Assembly: GCA_029255685.2 (NCBI GenBank)
Contig: CM055312.2
Span: 396,649-460,648, forward strand
Length of the DNA stretch: 64,000 nucleotides
Direction of reading: 5' to 3'
DNA from: Silene conica
Lineage: Eukaryota; Streptophyta; Magnoliopsida; Caryophyllales; Caryophyllaceae
Made by a program: the position numbers and the translations under genes. This document shows, piece after piece, positions 31,971-43,453 of the stretch. Each line of letters begins with the position of its first letter. Position 1 is the stretch's first letter. Below the pieces are notes generated by a model. The model was not told the DNA's origin. It saw nothing but the letters and a program-made list of their open reading frames with translations, and did not search any database.

Positions 31971-33675
31971 CCAATTCTCTCCCGCTTCTCAAGTGAATAG
32001 AGTTCACGGTTTTTGGGTTTTCTTCGGTCTTTCCCGGAAATCTTCCGTTGGGACCTTGCATGTTACTCACTTGAGTGGCCAATTGGTTGATTTGGTTATC
32101 GGTTATTCTTTGAGAAGCTTGCATTTGGCTTCTCAATTGGTTAATGGAAGTGGTAGTGTCATCTTGCCTTTGGTTGGAGGTGGTTATGAATTGATTTTGG
32201 TTGGTCATGAGTTGCTCCATCATCGATTCAAGATTGGTTTTTGGTTGTGTTTGTTGTTGTGGAAAGGGTTGTTGGAAGGATTGTTGTTGTGGTTGAGGGA
32301 ATTGTTGGTTTTGTTGGAAAGGTTGGTTGTTTGTTTGGAAAGGTGGGTTGTTTGTTTGGAAAGGTGGTCTAGGAGTAAAGGTTTTTCCTTGGAAACCCGG
32401 TGGTGCATTATTGAAAGTTGGATTTGTTTTTTGTGCTTGAAAATTTGGATTTTGTGGTGGTTTTGATTGGAAATTTGAATTTTGAGCATTGTTGGAATTG
32501 TATGAAAAGTTTGGGTGGTTTCTCAAGCCCGGATGGTATTGATTATTATTGAAGGCTCTTTGGGCCAGGGTTGACTCCCACAACCCGTTAACTTGCTCCA
32601 TACCACTTCCATCTCCTCCGACCAAGTGACACTCATTGGGTGAGTGCCCTTGGTCTCCACAAAAGTCACAATAATAAACTTGTTGACGGCTTGAGCATGA
32701 ATTGTTTGAAGTGTGAGCTTGGTTCTTGTTAACACTCAACAAGGCGACTTGTTGCTTCAATTCGTCTATCAACCCTTTGACCTCAAGGTTACTCGCCGTC
32801 TCTACACTCGACTTCCCTTTTCTCTTATGCCTATCATGACTCCAATGAAAGGTTCTAGAAGCCATCTCTTCAATCAATCCCTTGGCGGTCTTGTGATCTA
32901 TCTTATCTAATGCTCCCTTTCCGGAACCCGAATCAAGATTCATCTTCATTTCATTGTTGAGTCCTTCATAGAAGTTGTTTATGAGCTCATCCTCTCCGAT
33001 TCCGTGGTGTGGGCACAACCTTTGCAAAGCTTTATACCTCTCCCACGCCTCGTAAAGCGTCTCATCATCTAATTGTGTGAAGCCTTGAAGTTCACTCTTG
33101 ATCCTTGCGGTTCGTTGCGGTGGAAAGTACTTATTGAGAAAGGCTTTTGAGACATCATCCCAAGTCTTCAATGACTCCGGTTCACAACTCTTAAGCCATT
33201 CCTTGGCACTTCCCCTCAAGGAATGCGGAAAGAGCCTTAAACGAAGAGCATCATCACTCACACCATTGGCCTTATACATCTCACAACTATCGAGAAAGTC
33301 GTTAATGTGCTCGTTAGGATTTTCGGTGGCTCCTCCACCAAATTGATTCCCTTGTACAAGTTGTAACAAAGTTGCCTTTAACTCAAAGTTGTTGGCTTGG
33401 ATTGGAGGTTTAACTATGCTCGGGTTTACAACCGTTTTTGGGGCTAAACGGTCTCTCATGGCGACGGGTTCGGGGTCTACCATTGTATCTTCCTCGGGAA
33501 TGTGGAAAGGATTCTCAAAAGGTGAAGGTTGAGAACTCTCTCCGAATGATGTTACCTCCTCAATTGGGACTTCAATCAATCCCCTTCTTTTCAAGGCGTT
33601 GAGGCGTCTTGCGGTAGCTTCTATCTCAAGGTCTATAGGATATTGTGGTTGGACCTTGCGAGTTCTTCTACTCAT
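31936..33675 (-). CDS. Athila Gag, 579 aa
   Basis: Start placed at ATG 33675 ([11 protein letters not shown]), the first ATG of the frame. A retrotransposon-gag domain lies in the first half ([53 protein letters not shown]). A CCHC zinc knuckle, [14 protein letters not shown], follows at about residue 340. The C-terminal half is low-complexity, rich in N, Q and F, with [21 protein letters not shown] repeats, then [11 protein letters not shown]. It forms the particle shell and binds RNA. It ends 35 bp into pol in a different frame. Confidence 0.9.
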   Translation of the reverse strand: MSRRTRKVQPQYPIDLEIEATARRLNALKRRGLIEVPIEEVTSFGESSQPSPFENPFHIPEEDTMVDPEPVAMRDRLAPKTVVNPSIVKPPIQANNFELKATLLQLVQGNQFGGGATENPNEHINDFLDSCEMYKANGVSDDALRLRLFPHSLRGSAKEWLKSCEPESLKTWDDVSKAFLNKYFPPQRTARIKSELQGFTQLDDETLYEAWERYKALQRLCPHHGIGEDELINNFYEGLNNEMKMNLDSGSGKGALDKIDHKTAKGLIEEMASRTFHWSHDRHKRKGKSSVETASNLEVKGLIDELKQQVALLSVNKNQAHTSNNSCSSRQQVYYCDFCGDQGHSPNECHLVGGDGSGMEQVNGLWESTLAQRAFNNNQYHPGLRNHPNFSYNSNNAQNSNFQSKPPQNPNFQAQKTNPTFNNAPPGFQGKTFTPRPPFQTNNPPFQTNNQPFQQNQQFPQPQQQSFQQPFPQQQTQPKTNLESMMEQLMTNQNQFITTSNQRQDDTTTSINQLRSQMQASQRITDNQINQLATQVSNMQGPNGRFPGKTEENPKTVNSIHLRSGRELDDRGTGKEEKE

Positions 33676-33763
33676 GCAACACCTACACACTCGATTCAAG
33701 GATTAGTAACAAAAAGTGACCTAGGCTAAACTAAGATTAAACAAAAAGATATCAATCCGTTAC

Positions 33764-33781
33764 TCCCCGGCAACGGCGCCA
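33764..33781 (-). other. Athila primer-binding site (tRNA-Asp)
   Basis: On the element strand the sequence is TGGCGCCGTTGCCGGGGA, complementary to the 3' end of plant tRNA-Asp, six bases from the 5' LTR. This is characteristic of Athila elements. Confidence 0.88.
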
Positions 33782-33787
33782 AAAACT

Positions 33788-35513
33788 TGATAGCTTTAAA
33801 ATAGCCTCGCAAGTGCACGATAAATCGTAGCAAATAATCGAGGGTCGATCCTCAGGGAGTAGTTGTTGAGTACCTATTGTTCTACCTTTGTGCTTAGCTA
33901 AGTCGGATAAATATTGAGTTTGATTGAGATTAAGAAACTAAAACTAATGACTATAAGTAAACGAAAGTAAGGAAAAACAAACTAGATTAAGATTTAAAAC
34001 GGATTACTCAAATTAAGAAGGAACTAGGAGGTGATTCAACCATTTCAAATGTGACTTCCTTTAATAGATGATTGTTCGGTTGATTTAGGTAACGGGGTTG
34101 AGAGGTGACTCCTCTAATTCGTACCAAGACTCCCTCTCGGGCTCACTAGGTATCACTAGAATTGCCTCCCCATACCCATCTCGGGTTCATGAGTCAGACT
34201 ACTCCGGGTTCTAGGATCAAGATGACTAAGGTTGGCCAAACCCCAACCCCCTCTTTCCTAGGCCAAAGGATCAAAACAAGTCAAATCCCGGTCTTCCCAC
34301 TTCCTCTCTCGAGGACCGTTTTCCAACCGAATATCAAGAGTACCCAACCCAAATTCCCCCTCTCGGGTTCAATCTAGGTCGATAACTAGCCTAACTAGGG
34401 TGGTCAACTTCTAACCTAATCAATTCTCATTGATGGTCAAGGGTTAAAAATCTCCCGATTCAAAGCCCAAGTCAAACATTAAACAAGTCAAGCCCCTTGA
34501 TAAACCTCAACTCCTTCACCCTTTACAACCCAACACAACACCTATCTTAAGAAGTCAACATGTTTTAAAGTCAAATCACCCCCTAGAAGGGGGTCTACTC
34601 ACTAATCATGTTTAGGGATTCGAGACTAATAAATAAAAGCGATCTAATGATGTCAAACATGTTTTTGATGATTATAGATGCTAATAACATATGATCAAGC
34701 AATTAAAACTAAATTATAAGAACAACTAGCATGTGGAAGATGAGATATGAAAAGGGCAAAAGAAAGGAATTAAAAACAACTAAATAAATTGAAAGAAAGA
34801 TTAAGGTAAAGATTATAATATATACCAAAAGATTAAGAACAAGGATGATCGGAAAAAGGATGAACAATCTCCTTAAGAAACCCAAACCCTAGAAACTTGC
34901 TTCTACTTAAAAATACTAAGGTTGAAAATGAATATCAATTCTAAGCTTGTAATGTGGAGTGTATGATACCAAAAATCTGAAAATTAGAGTATATATACAA
35001 AGGCTTAAGTGGGGGTGAAAGCCCACTTAAGAAGAACAAAATAACGCACAAACTAGGCCCATCCGGTGTAGGGAACACCGGCCGTGCCCGAGCTACACCG
35101 GATGGAGGGTAGCTACACCCGGCTTCTTCGTTCCTCTTGGTCTTCGTTCCTCTTGGGTGTAGCTTGGACAAGTCGGGTGTAGGAACACCTGACTGCCTGA
35201 GTTACACCTGACTTTGGTATTTTGGTGGGTGTAGGAACACCCCACTGCCCGAGTTACACCCAACTTTGAGCTAGATACACCCAGGATGCTTTTAAAGCTC
35301 ATTTTCTCGACTCGAGAGCTACCCGACACTTCCGTTAAGTCCCCAAATTACCTAGAATAACGTGACAATGCTACAAAAACATCGAAAGACCGTGAAAATA
35401 GCATGCAACGATATATGAGGCTAAAAAGAGGATAAAGACGGAAAAACCGACAAAAAAGCTTGACAAAGAGAAGGGAAATAGTGATGAAAATAGGGCCGAT
35501 AACGTAGTTATCA
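33788..35513 (-). repeat. Athila 5' LTR
   Basis: 1,726 bp, nearly identical to 21289-23015, with three substitutions and one base fewer in an A-run near 35455. TATA-like TATATATA at 34990-34997 and the inverted-repeat array at 35060-35289. Confidence 0.93.
35060..35289 (-). repeat. Inverted-repeat array in Athila U3 (5' LTR copy)
   Basis: Matches 22561-22790 base for base as far as I can see. In the 5' LTR it lies just upstream of the presumed TATA box, so it would be part of the active promoter region. Confidence 0.8.
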
Positions 35514-35518
35514 ATAAT

Positions 35519-35720
35519 CATAGTTTGTTGATAAGTCTTTAGTCATTAAGTTTTAATCGTCATTAGTAGCATGATTAGTATTTTGTTTAGTGGTTTAATT
35601 TAAGCAAGTTTTAGTTTGATCCCTTCTCTTGGGTTCAACCCTTTATTTCCGCTTTGCTACATTTGTTAGAGTTTAGTAGAGTCTAGTTTAGGTTTAAATA
35701 AATTGTTTGGTAGGATAATT
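35519..35720 (+). mobile_element. LTR-like sequence, right part
   Basis: Continuation of 19950-21288 after the Athila insertion, including TTTATTTCCGCTTTGCTAC near 35646. The exact end is not resolved. Confidence 0.35.
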
Positions 35721-36334
35721 AGGGCATATAACGACGGCTAGTTATATCGTATCAGTAATTAAGGTTTTTTGTATTATATAATCCCAATTGAGATGAATAT
35801 GATCAACCCAATTGAATCCTCTCCTTGAATTTTCTCTTTACATTTCCTCTATTTCTTATTCTATAACAAAATCTAGGTTTTTGAGACACGATCTCTCAAT
35901 AATTTATTGAAAAATTCTTTTATAATTTAACATTAATATGACTTCATTGTAATAAAATGAGTATATATATATGTATAAAATCGTTTTTAACAGAACTTGT
36001 CACAATCTAAAAAAAAGTTAAGCTCATTATAAAACCACATAAGAAATGAAAAACTCCTTATGTATTGTTCGTAGGATTTTTTTTTATTGTTTTTTTATGA
36101 CGAGGGGTTTATAATTTTTTTGTTGTTGTTTGTATTGTTAACATCTCAATATATTTTTAAAACGTTGAAGTAATTTTGCTAATTTATTAGAAAAATGGAA
36201 AATGAAAGACATTTTGTTATTAAATTGTATTCCCTTCACATCCCTATGTTCTTCCCATTTTATTAAAATACTACTCACATATATTAGAAGAATGGGAAAG
36301 ACATTGATGTGTGGGGTACCGTTTTGTATTAAAA
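35721..36334. other. AT-rich intergenic DNA, no gene seen
   Basis: Contains a short TA run near 35962 and T-rich stretches. No coding or RNA gene signal. Confidence 0.4.
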
Positions 36335-36363
36335 CTAGGTTGTAACCCGTGAAATTCACGGGT
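36335..36363 (-). mobile_element. Helitron-type 3' terminus
   Basis: On the minus strand a perfect palindrome ACCCGTGAATTTCACGGGT (36345-36363) is followed by a short spacer, CTAG (36338-36335) and T. This fits a Helitron end, with the body extending to higher coordinates. It resembles the end at 17719-17748 on the plus strand. Confidence 0.55.
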
Positions 36364-37453
36364 CTGTTTTTTAAACTTTAGATGAATATAGTTAATAATA
36401 TTGGAGATAAGCAAATTAATTATTTACTGTGGCCTGTTTTTAACTTTAGATGAATACCGTAATTAATAATATCAAAGAAAGTTGATTAATTATATACATA
36501 TAAATAAATTTTGAATTATTTATGACACATGTCAGTATGACGGTATACATGAGCTATCATATAGTTGTTCATTAAGATGATCAAGACTTACAATAGAATT
36601 TGTATACTTTTAATTACTCATTGCACCATTTTTAAAATATGTAACCCATATATAAAATAAAGTTTTATATTACATATCGTACAATAAAAGCAAAACGTAA
36701 ATAATCTGATGAGACGTGAGTAGTAAATGTATAGTTGAGTTAAACAACGTATTTTTAATTATATTTATTAAAGATGTTCATATAATAAATAACAGTTATT
36801 GCGCACGACATCTTACACGAAGACATTCCAAAATTATTAAATGACCACTCATTTACTATTTACTATATTAAATAAATACTCCGTAATTGTTAAAATGTTT
36901 CGCATTCACGTCAATAGTCAGATGTCTTACAATAAATCGAAAATGTAGTCTAATAAATCACGACGCTCACATAAGTGTATATACCAATGAAGAGTAATTA
37001 TTTCCGACCCATATTTAATAACGATTAAACCATAAAAAAATGTAGTCTAAAAAATTCTTGTAGGTATTCCGACCCCTAATTATTCCGACCCATATGTAAA
37101 TCGAAAATGTAGTCTAAAAAATACTTGTAGGTATTTTTTTGTTCGGTGATTATGGATTGGTAACTCTAGGATTTAGGCCGTGCTACGGAATTAATCTTCA
37201 GCCAAAACTGTCATTATTTATTGTTTCAATATATGGAATGAAATCTTGTGATTCCATAGATTTAGTCCGTGAAATCTTGGAATAGTTATTATACCATTAT
37301 ACCATATCTTGAATGTTATTGGACAATAGCTCTAGGATGAATCTAATTGGACAATAGCTCTAGGATGCTTTACAGCGCGACACGTAGGACAAAGCTTTTT
37401 TCTAGTGATGCCACGTCAGCAGCTTGGCTTCTGCATTAGATAAATATATGATG
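36364..37453. other. AT-rich DNA, probably Helitron body plus short tandem repeats
   Basis: No gene. AAATGTAGTCTAA recurs near 36942, 37039 and 37103, twice with CTTGTAGGTATT after it. ATTGGACAATAGCTCTAGGATG is repeated in tandem near 37318-37370. The 5' end of the presumed Helitron was not found. Confidence 0.4.
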
Positions 37454-37662
37454 CAGTGGCGGATCTAGGATTTTGATTGTGGGTGGGCACAATTTTTTTC
37501 TTTCCGTAATTAGTAGAAAAAAAAATCACCAAACTTCTAAGTTATATCCACTTTTAACCACTAAGCGCAATACATTTTTGTGAAATTTATATACAGAAAT
37601 TATTCTTATGTTTATGTTGGGGGTGGCACTTGCCTAACCTATCCACCCCAAATCCGCCCCTG
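37454..37662. mobile_element. MITE with CAGTGGCGG termini, 209 bp
   Basis: The left end CAGTGGCGGATCTAGG and the right end, reverse-complemented CAGGGGCGGATTTGGGG, form terminal inverted repeats of a common plant hAT-like MITE type. The 8-bp flanks match only partly, so the target duplication is decayed or the element is not hAT. Confidence 0.6.
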
Positions 37663-37941
37663 TTAAAATGCTAGCATTATTTAATTATTTTTAGGGTTAA
37701 AAGTGACAACTTTAATTATAACATTTTGTTATTAAATATAAAAAATTAAATTTTATTCTTGTGTCTTATATATAAATATAAATTTAAAATTGAGTCTTGG
37801 TTAATTTTGTACCTTTGTCATCCTTATATTTTTATGTGAAAAAAAAAAAGTAAAAAAGTATTGAATTGTTTTTACATACACGAAATAGAAAAGGAGGAAA
37901 TGGTGAGGATTCACATTTAAAGTAGATTAATTAGCTAGTCA
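37663..37941. other. 3' flank of CPT-2
   Basis: AT-rich, non-coding; it does not visibly match the CPT-3 downstream flank. Confidence 0.4.
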
Positions 37942-38533
37942 TCATTTGCCAAATGTTCTTTCTCGAAGCTGAAAGGAGTGTAAGGCATTCACAAACTCAA
38001 GCTCATCAAAGTCAGGTGCGTAAACGTGGGAGAAGTAGAGCTCCGCTTGAGCCGCTTGCCACATCAAGTAATCGCTAACTCGAAGACGACCACCGGTCCT
38101 AATAAGCAGATCGATTTGCGGTGCGCGGCACCCAGCTGTTGAAAGCTCGCTTTCTAATAACGCTTCGTCAATGGCTTCGGCCTTGATCACTCCTTTTTTG
38201 ACCTTGTCACATATACTTTTGGTTGCTTGTACAATATCTCTTGTTCCAGCGTAACATACGGCTAAGTTAAACTCCAGCTTTGTACATTCTCTCGTTGCCT
38301 CTTCCACTTTCCCTATCTTCCATTGCAGTGTTTGTGGGAGTACCTTCCTCTCTCCAATCACCCTGATTCTTATTCCTTTTCTGTATATGTGTTTCATTTT
38401 TCAATGTTAGAGCCGCCGGTTAAGATAACTTAACGATGATTGATCAGTAGTGTATTAATTATTACCTTATAAATCGGTGTATATTTTGTTTTAAGAAAAG
38501 TTCGAGTTGGCCGAAGAGGAGATCATTTGCTTC
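37942..38533 (-). pseudogene. CPT-2: 5'-truncated cis-prenyltransferase copy (exons 2 and 3 only)
   Basis: Exon 3 is 38380-37942 (439 nt, the same length as in CPT-1 and CPT-3) and exon 2 is 38533-38466 (68 nt), with intact splice signals (CATAG|GAAGC; AAG|GTAATA; ATACAG|AAAAGG). It encodes KGIRIRVIGE, a region V with DLLIRTGGRLRVSDYLMW keeping the IPP-binding Arg, and ELYFSHVYAPDF. Exon 1, with the catalytic Asp, is absent: upstream lies a truncated Copia element whose far end joins unrelated DNA at about 40732. From about 38213 upward it is almost identical to CPT-3, while the last ~270 bp differs by roughly 13%. Most likely a non-functional partial duplicate or recombinant. Confidence 0.85.
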
Positions 38534-38583
38534 CTATGATTGGAATGAAATACAATATATATATCATGATGGAAGGTACGTAT

Positions 38584-40732
38584 TGTTGCAAATAACAGAA
38601 CAATTTTGTAGAGGAAGGTTTTTGTGTATTTGATTGAATAATTGAACTAAGTACAAATGCTCTGCTTAAATAGGAAAATAAAACAAATAACTGACTCCAC
38701 TACTTCCTCTAACTGACCCACTACTCACACACTGATTCATGCCTACAATGTAGGACCATGACTAACATACTGCTGAAAACAAACGACTAAGCTACTGAAA
38801 AATAGGAACAGAATTGACTTGATCAATGAGTGTATGAATCACATTTCAACACCACCCCTTGATTCAAACACTCGCACCCCAATCCTTTCCATGAAGAACT
38901 GATGCTTTGCATGAGGCAACCCTTTAGTGAACAAATCTGCATTCTGTGCATTTGTTCCACAGAACTTGAGCTCAACACTTCCTGCATTCACGAGATGTCT
39001 TATGAAGTGATGCTGTATTTCTATATGCTTTGTCCTTGCATGAAATGCAGGATTCTTTGTCATTGCTATGCAGGATTTGTTGTCACACCATAACTCTGTT
39101 GCCTCTTTCTGAACATGCCCCAAATCAGTCAATAATTTCCTTAGCCAAACTGCCTGTCTCCCTGCTGCTCCTGCAGCTACATATTCAGCCTCTGATGAAG
39201 ACAGAGCTACTGTCTCTTGCTTCTTTGCACTCCAGGTAATTGCACCAGAGCCAAGACTAAAGACAGATCCAGACGTACTCCTTCTGTCATCCAAATCACC
39301 AGCCCAATCACTATCTGTGTACCCTACCAAACTGAATTTTTCAGACTTAGTATACCAGATCCCATGCTCAGAAGTTCCTGCAATATACTTTAGAATTCTC
39401 TTTGCTGCTCCTAGATGCTGTCTGGTTGGGTTATGCAGAAATCTTGACACCATACTTACACTATAGGCTATGTCAGGCCTAGTATGTGTAAGGTAGTTCA
39501 AACCACCCACCAAACGCCTATACAAGCTCTCATCTGCCCCTGGTGTACCATCATTTCTTTGCAGCCTATCATTAGTGTTCATAGGTGCTGGTGCAATATC
39601 TCCTTCTTTCAGCTGAAATCTCTTTATCAGATCCTGAGCATACTTCCTTTGGCTTAAAAATATACCATTCTTCCTTTGCTTTACCTCCAACCCAAGGAAG
39701 TATTGCAGCAGACCAAGATCTGTCATTTCAAACTCCTCCATCATTGACCTCTTAAAGTTGCTAAGTAACCTCTGACATGTGCTGAAATAGATGATATCAT
39801 CAACATATAAGCACACTACCAAAAAACCTTGTTGTTCTTCCTTCTTTATGTATAGAGTTGGCTCATTCTCGCTTTTCTCAAACCCATCCTGCACAAAGAA
39901 CTTGTCTATTCTACTGTACCAGGCTCTGGGAGCCTGCTTCAATCCATATAGTGCTTTGTGCAGCCTATACACCTTGTTCTCCTCTTCTTGCTTGACAAAC
40001 CCTTGTGGCTGCTCAACATAGACTTCCTCCTGCAAATCTCCATTCAGGAAGGCTGACTTGACATCAAATTGATGCACATGAAGGTTGAATTGAGCAGCAA
40101 GTGCAAGAATGACTCTTACAGTCTCAAACCTTGCAACAGGTGAAAAGGTATCACCAAAATCAACTCCTTCCAACTGTGCGTACCCTTTTGCAACCAGACG
40201 TGCTTTATGCTTTTGTATGGACCCATCAGTATTGAACTTAGTCCTGAACACCCATTTCAGACCAATTTTGTTCTTTCCTACAGGAAGATCAACTAGTTCC
40301 CAGGTGTTGTTCTTTTGTATGGACCTGAGTTCCTCCTCCATTGCCCTCTGCCATTCAGCTATGCTTGAGGCTTCCACATAACCTGTAGGTTCTGTCACAA
40401 CTAGAGCAAAACCACAAGTTTCATAAATTTCAGCAAGAGACTTCATTTTTCTAGGACCTGAATCGTCAGATGAGTCATCTGAGTCACTGCTTGTGGATGG
40501 TGGTGTTACAACATTATTTTCCAACTGTGGCTGCACAGTTGAGTCTTCAAATGTGAAAGTTCTTTGGCTTTCTCCATTTGATGTTCCTTCTTTTCCCCAA
40601 TTCCATTCACTTTCTTCATTGAAAGTGACATTCCTACTGATTATCACTTTGCCATTTACTGGATCATACAACCTATAGGCCTTAGATTGAGTTGAATATC
40701 CAATAAAGATGCACTTAACAGACTTTTCATCA
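38584..40732 (-). mobile_element. Truncated Copia element (Copia-2), 3' half with one LTR
   Basis: A 268-bp LTR (38584-38851) and the C-terminal pol half are the same as the corresponding part of Copia-3 (44096-46244; constant offset of 5,512 bp). Identity stops abruptly at about 40732, mid-integrase tail, with no second LTR. It is part of a duplicated block that also contains CPT exons 2 and 3, so it arose by duplication rather than its own insertion. Confidence 0.9.
38839..40730 (-). pseudogene. Copia-2 pol fragment (RT and RNase H)
   Basis: An open frame of about 630 codons is identical in translation to the Copia-3 C-terminus. It includes the post-integrase acidic linker, RT with YVDDIIYFST and RNase H with LSSSEAEY, and its stop lies inside the LTR. 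Gag, protease and the integrase core are missing, so it cannot act alone. Confidence 0.88.
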
Positions 40733-41366
40733 CTTTGCCATTTTCCCTATAATTAAAGTATTTTATACCCTATGTTGTTTAGCTTAATGTTAATTGTTAG
40801 AATATGAATCCTTAGTTTTAACAAAGTTGAGATATACATATGCTTGTCTATTGGAGAATACAAACATATCGTAATATAAAGATAAGGAGATTATAAGACG
40901 TTTTCGTTTTTTTAATGATAATTGAATTTACTAGTATATAGCGAAACTTGTATCCTTGAATAATATTGTAAAATAGATTTATACAAGTATACATTTTTTA
41001 ATATTCAATCATATTGTATATGTTTATAAGATATCCTTATGTCTTTATTATTTGTTTGCCTATCAATAAAATACCATTTATAAATAATAAAAATTTGCCC
41101 AAATGATGTAAGTCTTTGACAAAAGGAGCAATCCTAAATGACTAACATCTTTCACATATGTGCGACCTCAATTATACGTTTTGATGGTTTCGTATGACTA
41201 ATAACTATCGCGAACATGAGCCTAGCCCACCCCACTTCTAAATTCTGGATCCGCCCCTGCTTGGTTCAACCAGGATAAATTTCTCTTTGGCTTCGTGGCA
41301 AGAAGCATCCGCACCCCGCCCCATCATAGGTTCTCTCATCCTCAAAGCTACCATCGTTAAAGAAGC
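40733..41366. other. Intergenic, no gene; remnant MITE end
   Basis: AT-rich DNA. Near 41219-41259, CCTAGCCCACCCCACTTC and GGATCCGCCCCTG resemble the right end of the MITE at 37454-37662, with the left half lost. Confidence 0.4.
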
Positions 41367-42180
41367 ATGAGACATCCATGTAACCGATTATGCGCTCCCA
41401 TCTTACGGACATATGCAAACAAGATAAGCATAAACTTCGAAACCTTACCAAAGGCCCCTCCTCTATCGGACTTCATAAAAAAGATCAAAACCGTTAGCGA
41501 GGAAATTGATGAGTATAGTTGGGGATCCGTTGCATTGACTTGTTTATATAAAAACTTGTGTGGTGCATGCAAAAGGGCCAAGACTGAAATTTCTGGGTCA
41601 CTTGTTCTTCTTCAACTATGGACTTGGAATTACGTATTGTAGTTGGTCGTCCCCAAAGTTTAAGGTCCGTTTATGACGAGCTTGAGGGAGGAGTATATCC
41701 TCTAGGTTCTCAAATGGTAGCGGGGAGGGATCCCTTAGGATGTAGATGGTTGAGAGTGGATCGTAACTATAAAAATCAAAGGCTTGGTCTTGTGACATAT
41801 CAAAATATGTTTGATAAGTTAACTGAAACACAATTCATTTGACAACCTTACACACTAGAGATCTTACAACATCTTCCCGATATTTGTCACGAGGACGAGG
41901 AAGAGTGGATTGTTGAAGCTCCTTTGATATGCTTTGAGATTATAGAGATGCACCACCCGAATAGGTGTGTTAGGTAATTTGGATGGCATCAAACAATACT
42001 GCCCCCTTAGAACACCAACCATTTGCTTCATAAGCTAGACAAACGGGACAAGACAAGAGACTTTGAAACCGAATTGGGTATATATGTGGATGCGTGGAAT
42101 AGTAAAAAGGAAAATTTGAATATGAGCCTAATTTCGATGATAACGTGGACCCATTTTCGATAATAAATTTCAAAAATTAC
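41367..42180 (+). pseudogene. Plant mobile domain (PMD/MAIL1-like) pseudogene
   Basis: Frame one includes EYSWGSVALTCLYKNLCGA and KTEISGSLVLLQLWTW (41500-41625), the core of plant mobile domain proteins, related to MAIN/MAIL1 and to MULE-associated ORFs. The following part is in another frame: DPLGCRWLRV and NMFDKLTETQFI (41728-41840). After a stop, LEILQHLPDICHEDEEEW and further weak matches run to about 42160 with more stops. At least one frameshift and several stops mark it as decayed. It may be a gene relic or transposon cargo. Confidence 0.72.
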
Positions 42181-43453
42181 CTATTTCGTTAGTTAATTAC
42201 TGAAAATCGCTTATTTTAGTAAAAAAAGAACGTTTTGAAACGTGTTTTAATTGTTAGTTATGGTCATGATCTAGTTGTTAAAGTAAATGTTGGAGTCAAT
42301 AATAATGGGTCGTGGTTTTTTCATATACGGATTTTACTCTTTCACGTACGTCTTTACAATTTTACCCTCGTCATTTTTTCCATTTCATGATGTTTCTCTC
42401 CCTTCACCACCAATGACTTCCACCAACACACCTTACTCCATTAATTTAGTCGTCGACCGATCTCGATTGCCCTTCCCATGATACCCAAGGCAGGCCCCTA
42501 ACAGATTAGAAAAGTGGACAACATAATTAACACAAGTTACGAGACGTATTTGTAATACCATTGTTGAACTGTTAAACATATGAGAGTGACGAAGTTTTAA
42601 ACTTCCTAAGAGGGATGATATATACTTTTGTAGATTTATGCATAAAGATACTCCGTATTAACTATTTCCATTAGATTTGCGGCTAAGCTATTTGATTAAG
42701 AGTAAGGTTGGGGAAGACTTTCAGAAGCATAGACTAGTTGTCACCACAAACCATCCCTTCGCCAAAATCTGGATTTCATTTCAAGTTTGTAATTACGACA
42801 TGCATCTTCATCTTCTAGTCCATATCACATAACATAGACCCAAGAATTCTTTCGTGATACAACTAAACGTTGATTGACAAACAAGTACAAATTGATTATA
42901 CTAATTGATAAAATCCTAATAGTTTCAAGAAACATTAATAATTGATAATTAACAAAATTATTTCATTAATTGGGAAATTATAGTCCATGTTTCAAATTTA
43001 TAGAATAATTAAATTCTTTTAGGTAAAGTATAGGTAAGGGACAAGGGTTAATTGATTAGGTTGAGAATAAAGGGTATGTTACGGAAAATTTATGAAAAAG
43101 TGTGTGTGAAAGAGTAAAGTTCGTATATGAAAAAGTAACTCCGATAATAATCGCGATTTAGTGCCTAATTACGTTGGTAATTATCCTTAATTTTTAGCTT
43201 AAGTAAGTTATGGTCTATGTAGTATGTCATTGTAGCTTTGATTATCACATGGATACAATATTTCATTTTCCTCTTTACTCTTAAATTTTGTACGTCCGTC
43301 TAAAATAAGAATTCGAATTTGGCATGTGGAGGTTATTACCACAATTGTAGTTGAATGTTACAAATTATTTTTCGTTGTGGTATACAAAGGAAGTAGTAAA
43401 ACATTGGATCCGAATTAGGAGATGGAGAAGTATTAAGAGGGTTGGCTATTTCA
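42181..43453. other. Intergenic, no gene seen
   Basis: About 1.27 kb of AT-rich DNA between the plant-mobile-domain relic and CPT-3. A 64-codon frame (42287-42481) has no recognisable features. Confidence 0.45.

Larger units (their letters stand above)
21289..35513 (-). mobile_element. Complete Athila-type Ty3/Gypsy retrotransposon, 14.2 kb
   Basis: LTRs of 1,727 and 1,726 bp (21289-23015 and 33788-35513) flank gag, pol and an env-like region on the minus strand, with TSD ataat at 21284-21288 and 35514-35518. The primer-binding site complements tRNA-Asp, as in Athila. By eye the LTRs differ by three substitutions and one 1-bp indel, so insertion was recent. Gag and pol are in different frames with a short overlap, and the env-like region is split in two frames, so this copy may need frameshifting or may be defective. 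The large non-coding 3' region (23016-25425) is typical of Athila. Confidence 0.93.

Noticed and set aside
37446..37670. 8-bp target duplication for the CAGTGGCGG MITE
   Set aside because: Flanks atatgatg and ttaaaatg agree at only about five of eight positions, so I do not claim a duplication.
38839..40671. Copia-2 pol fragment as a functional 610-aa gene
   Set aside because: It lacks Gag, protease and the integrase core, and is an exact copy of the Copia-3 C-terminus within a duplicated block.
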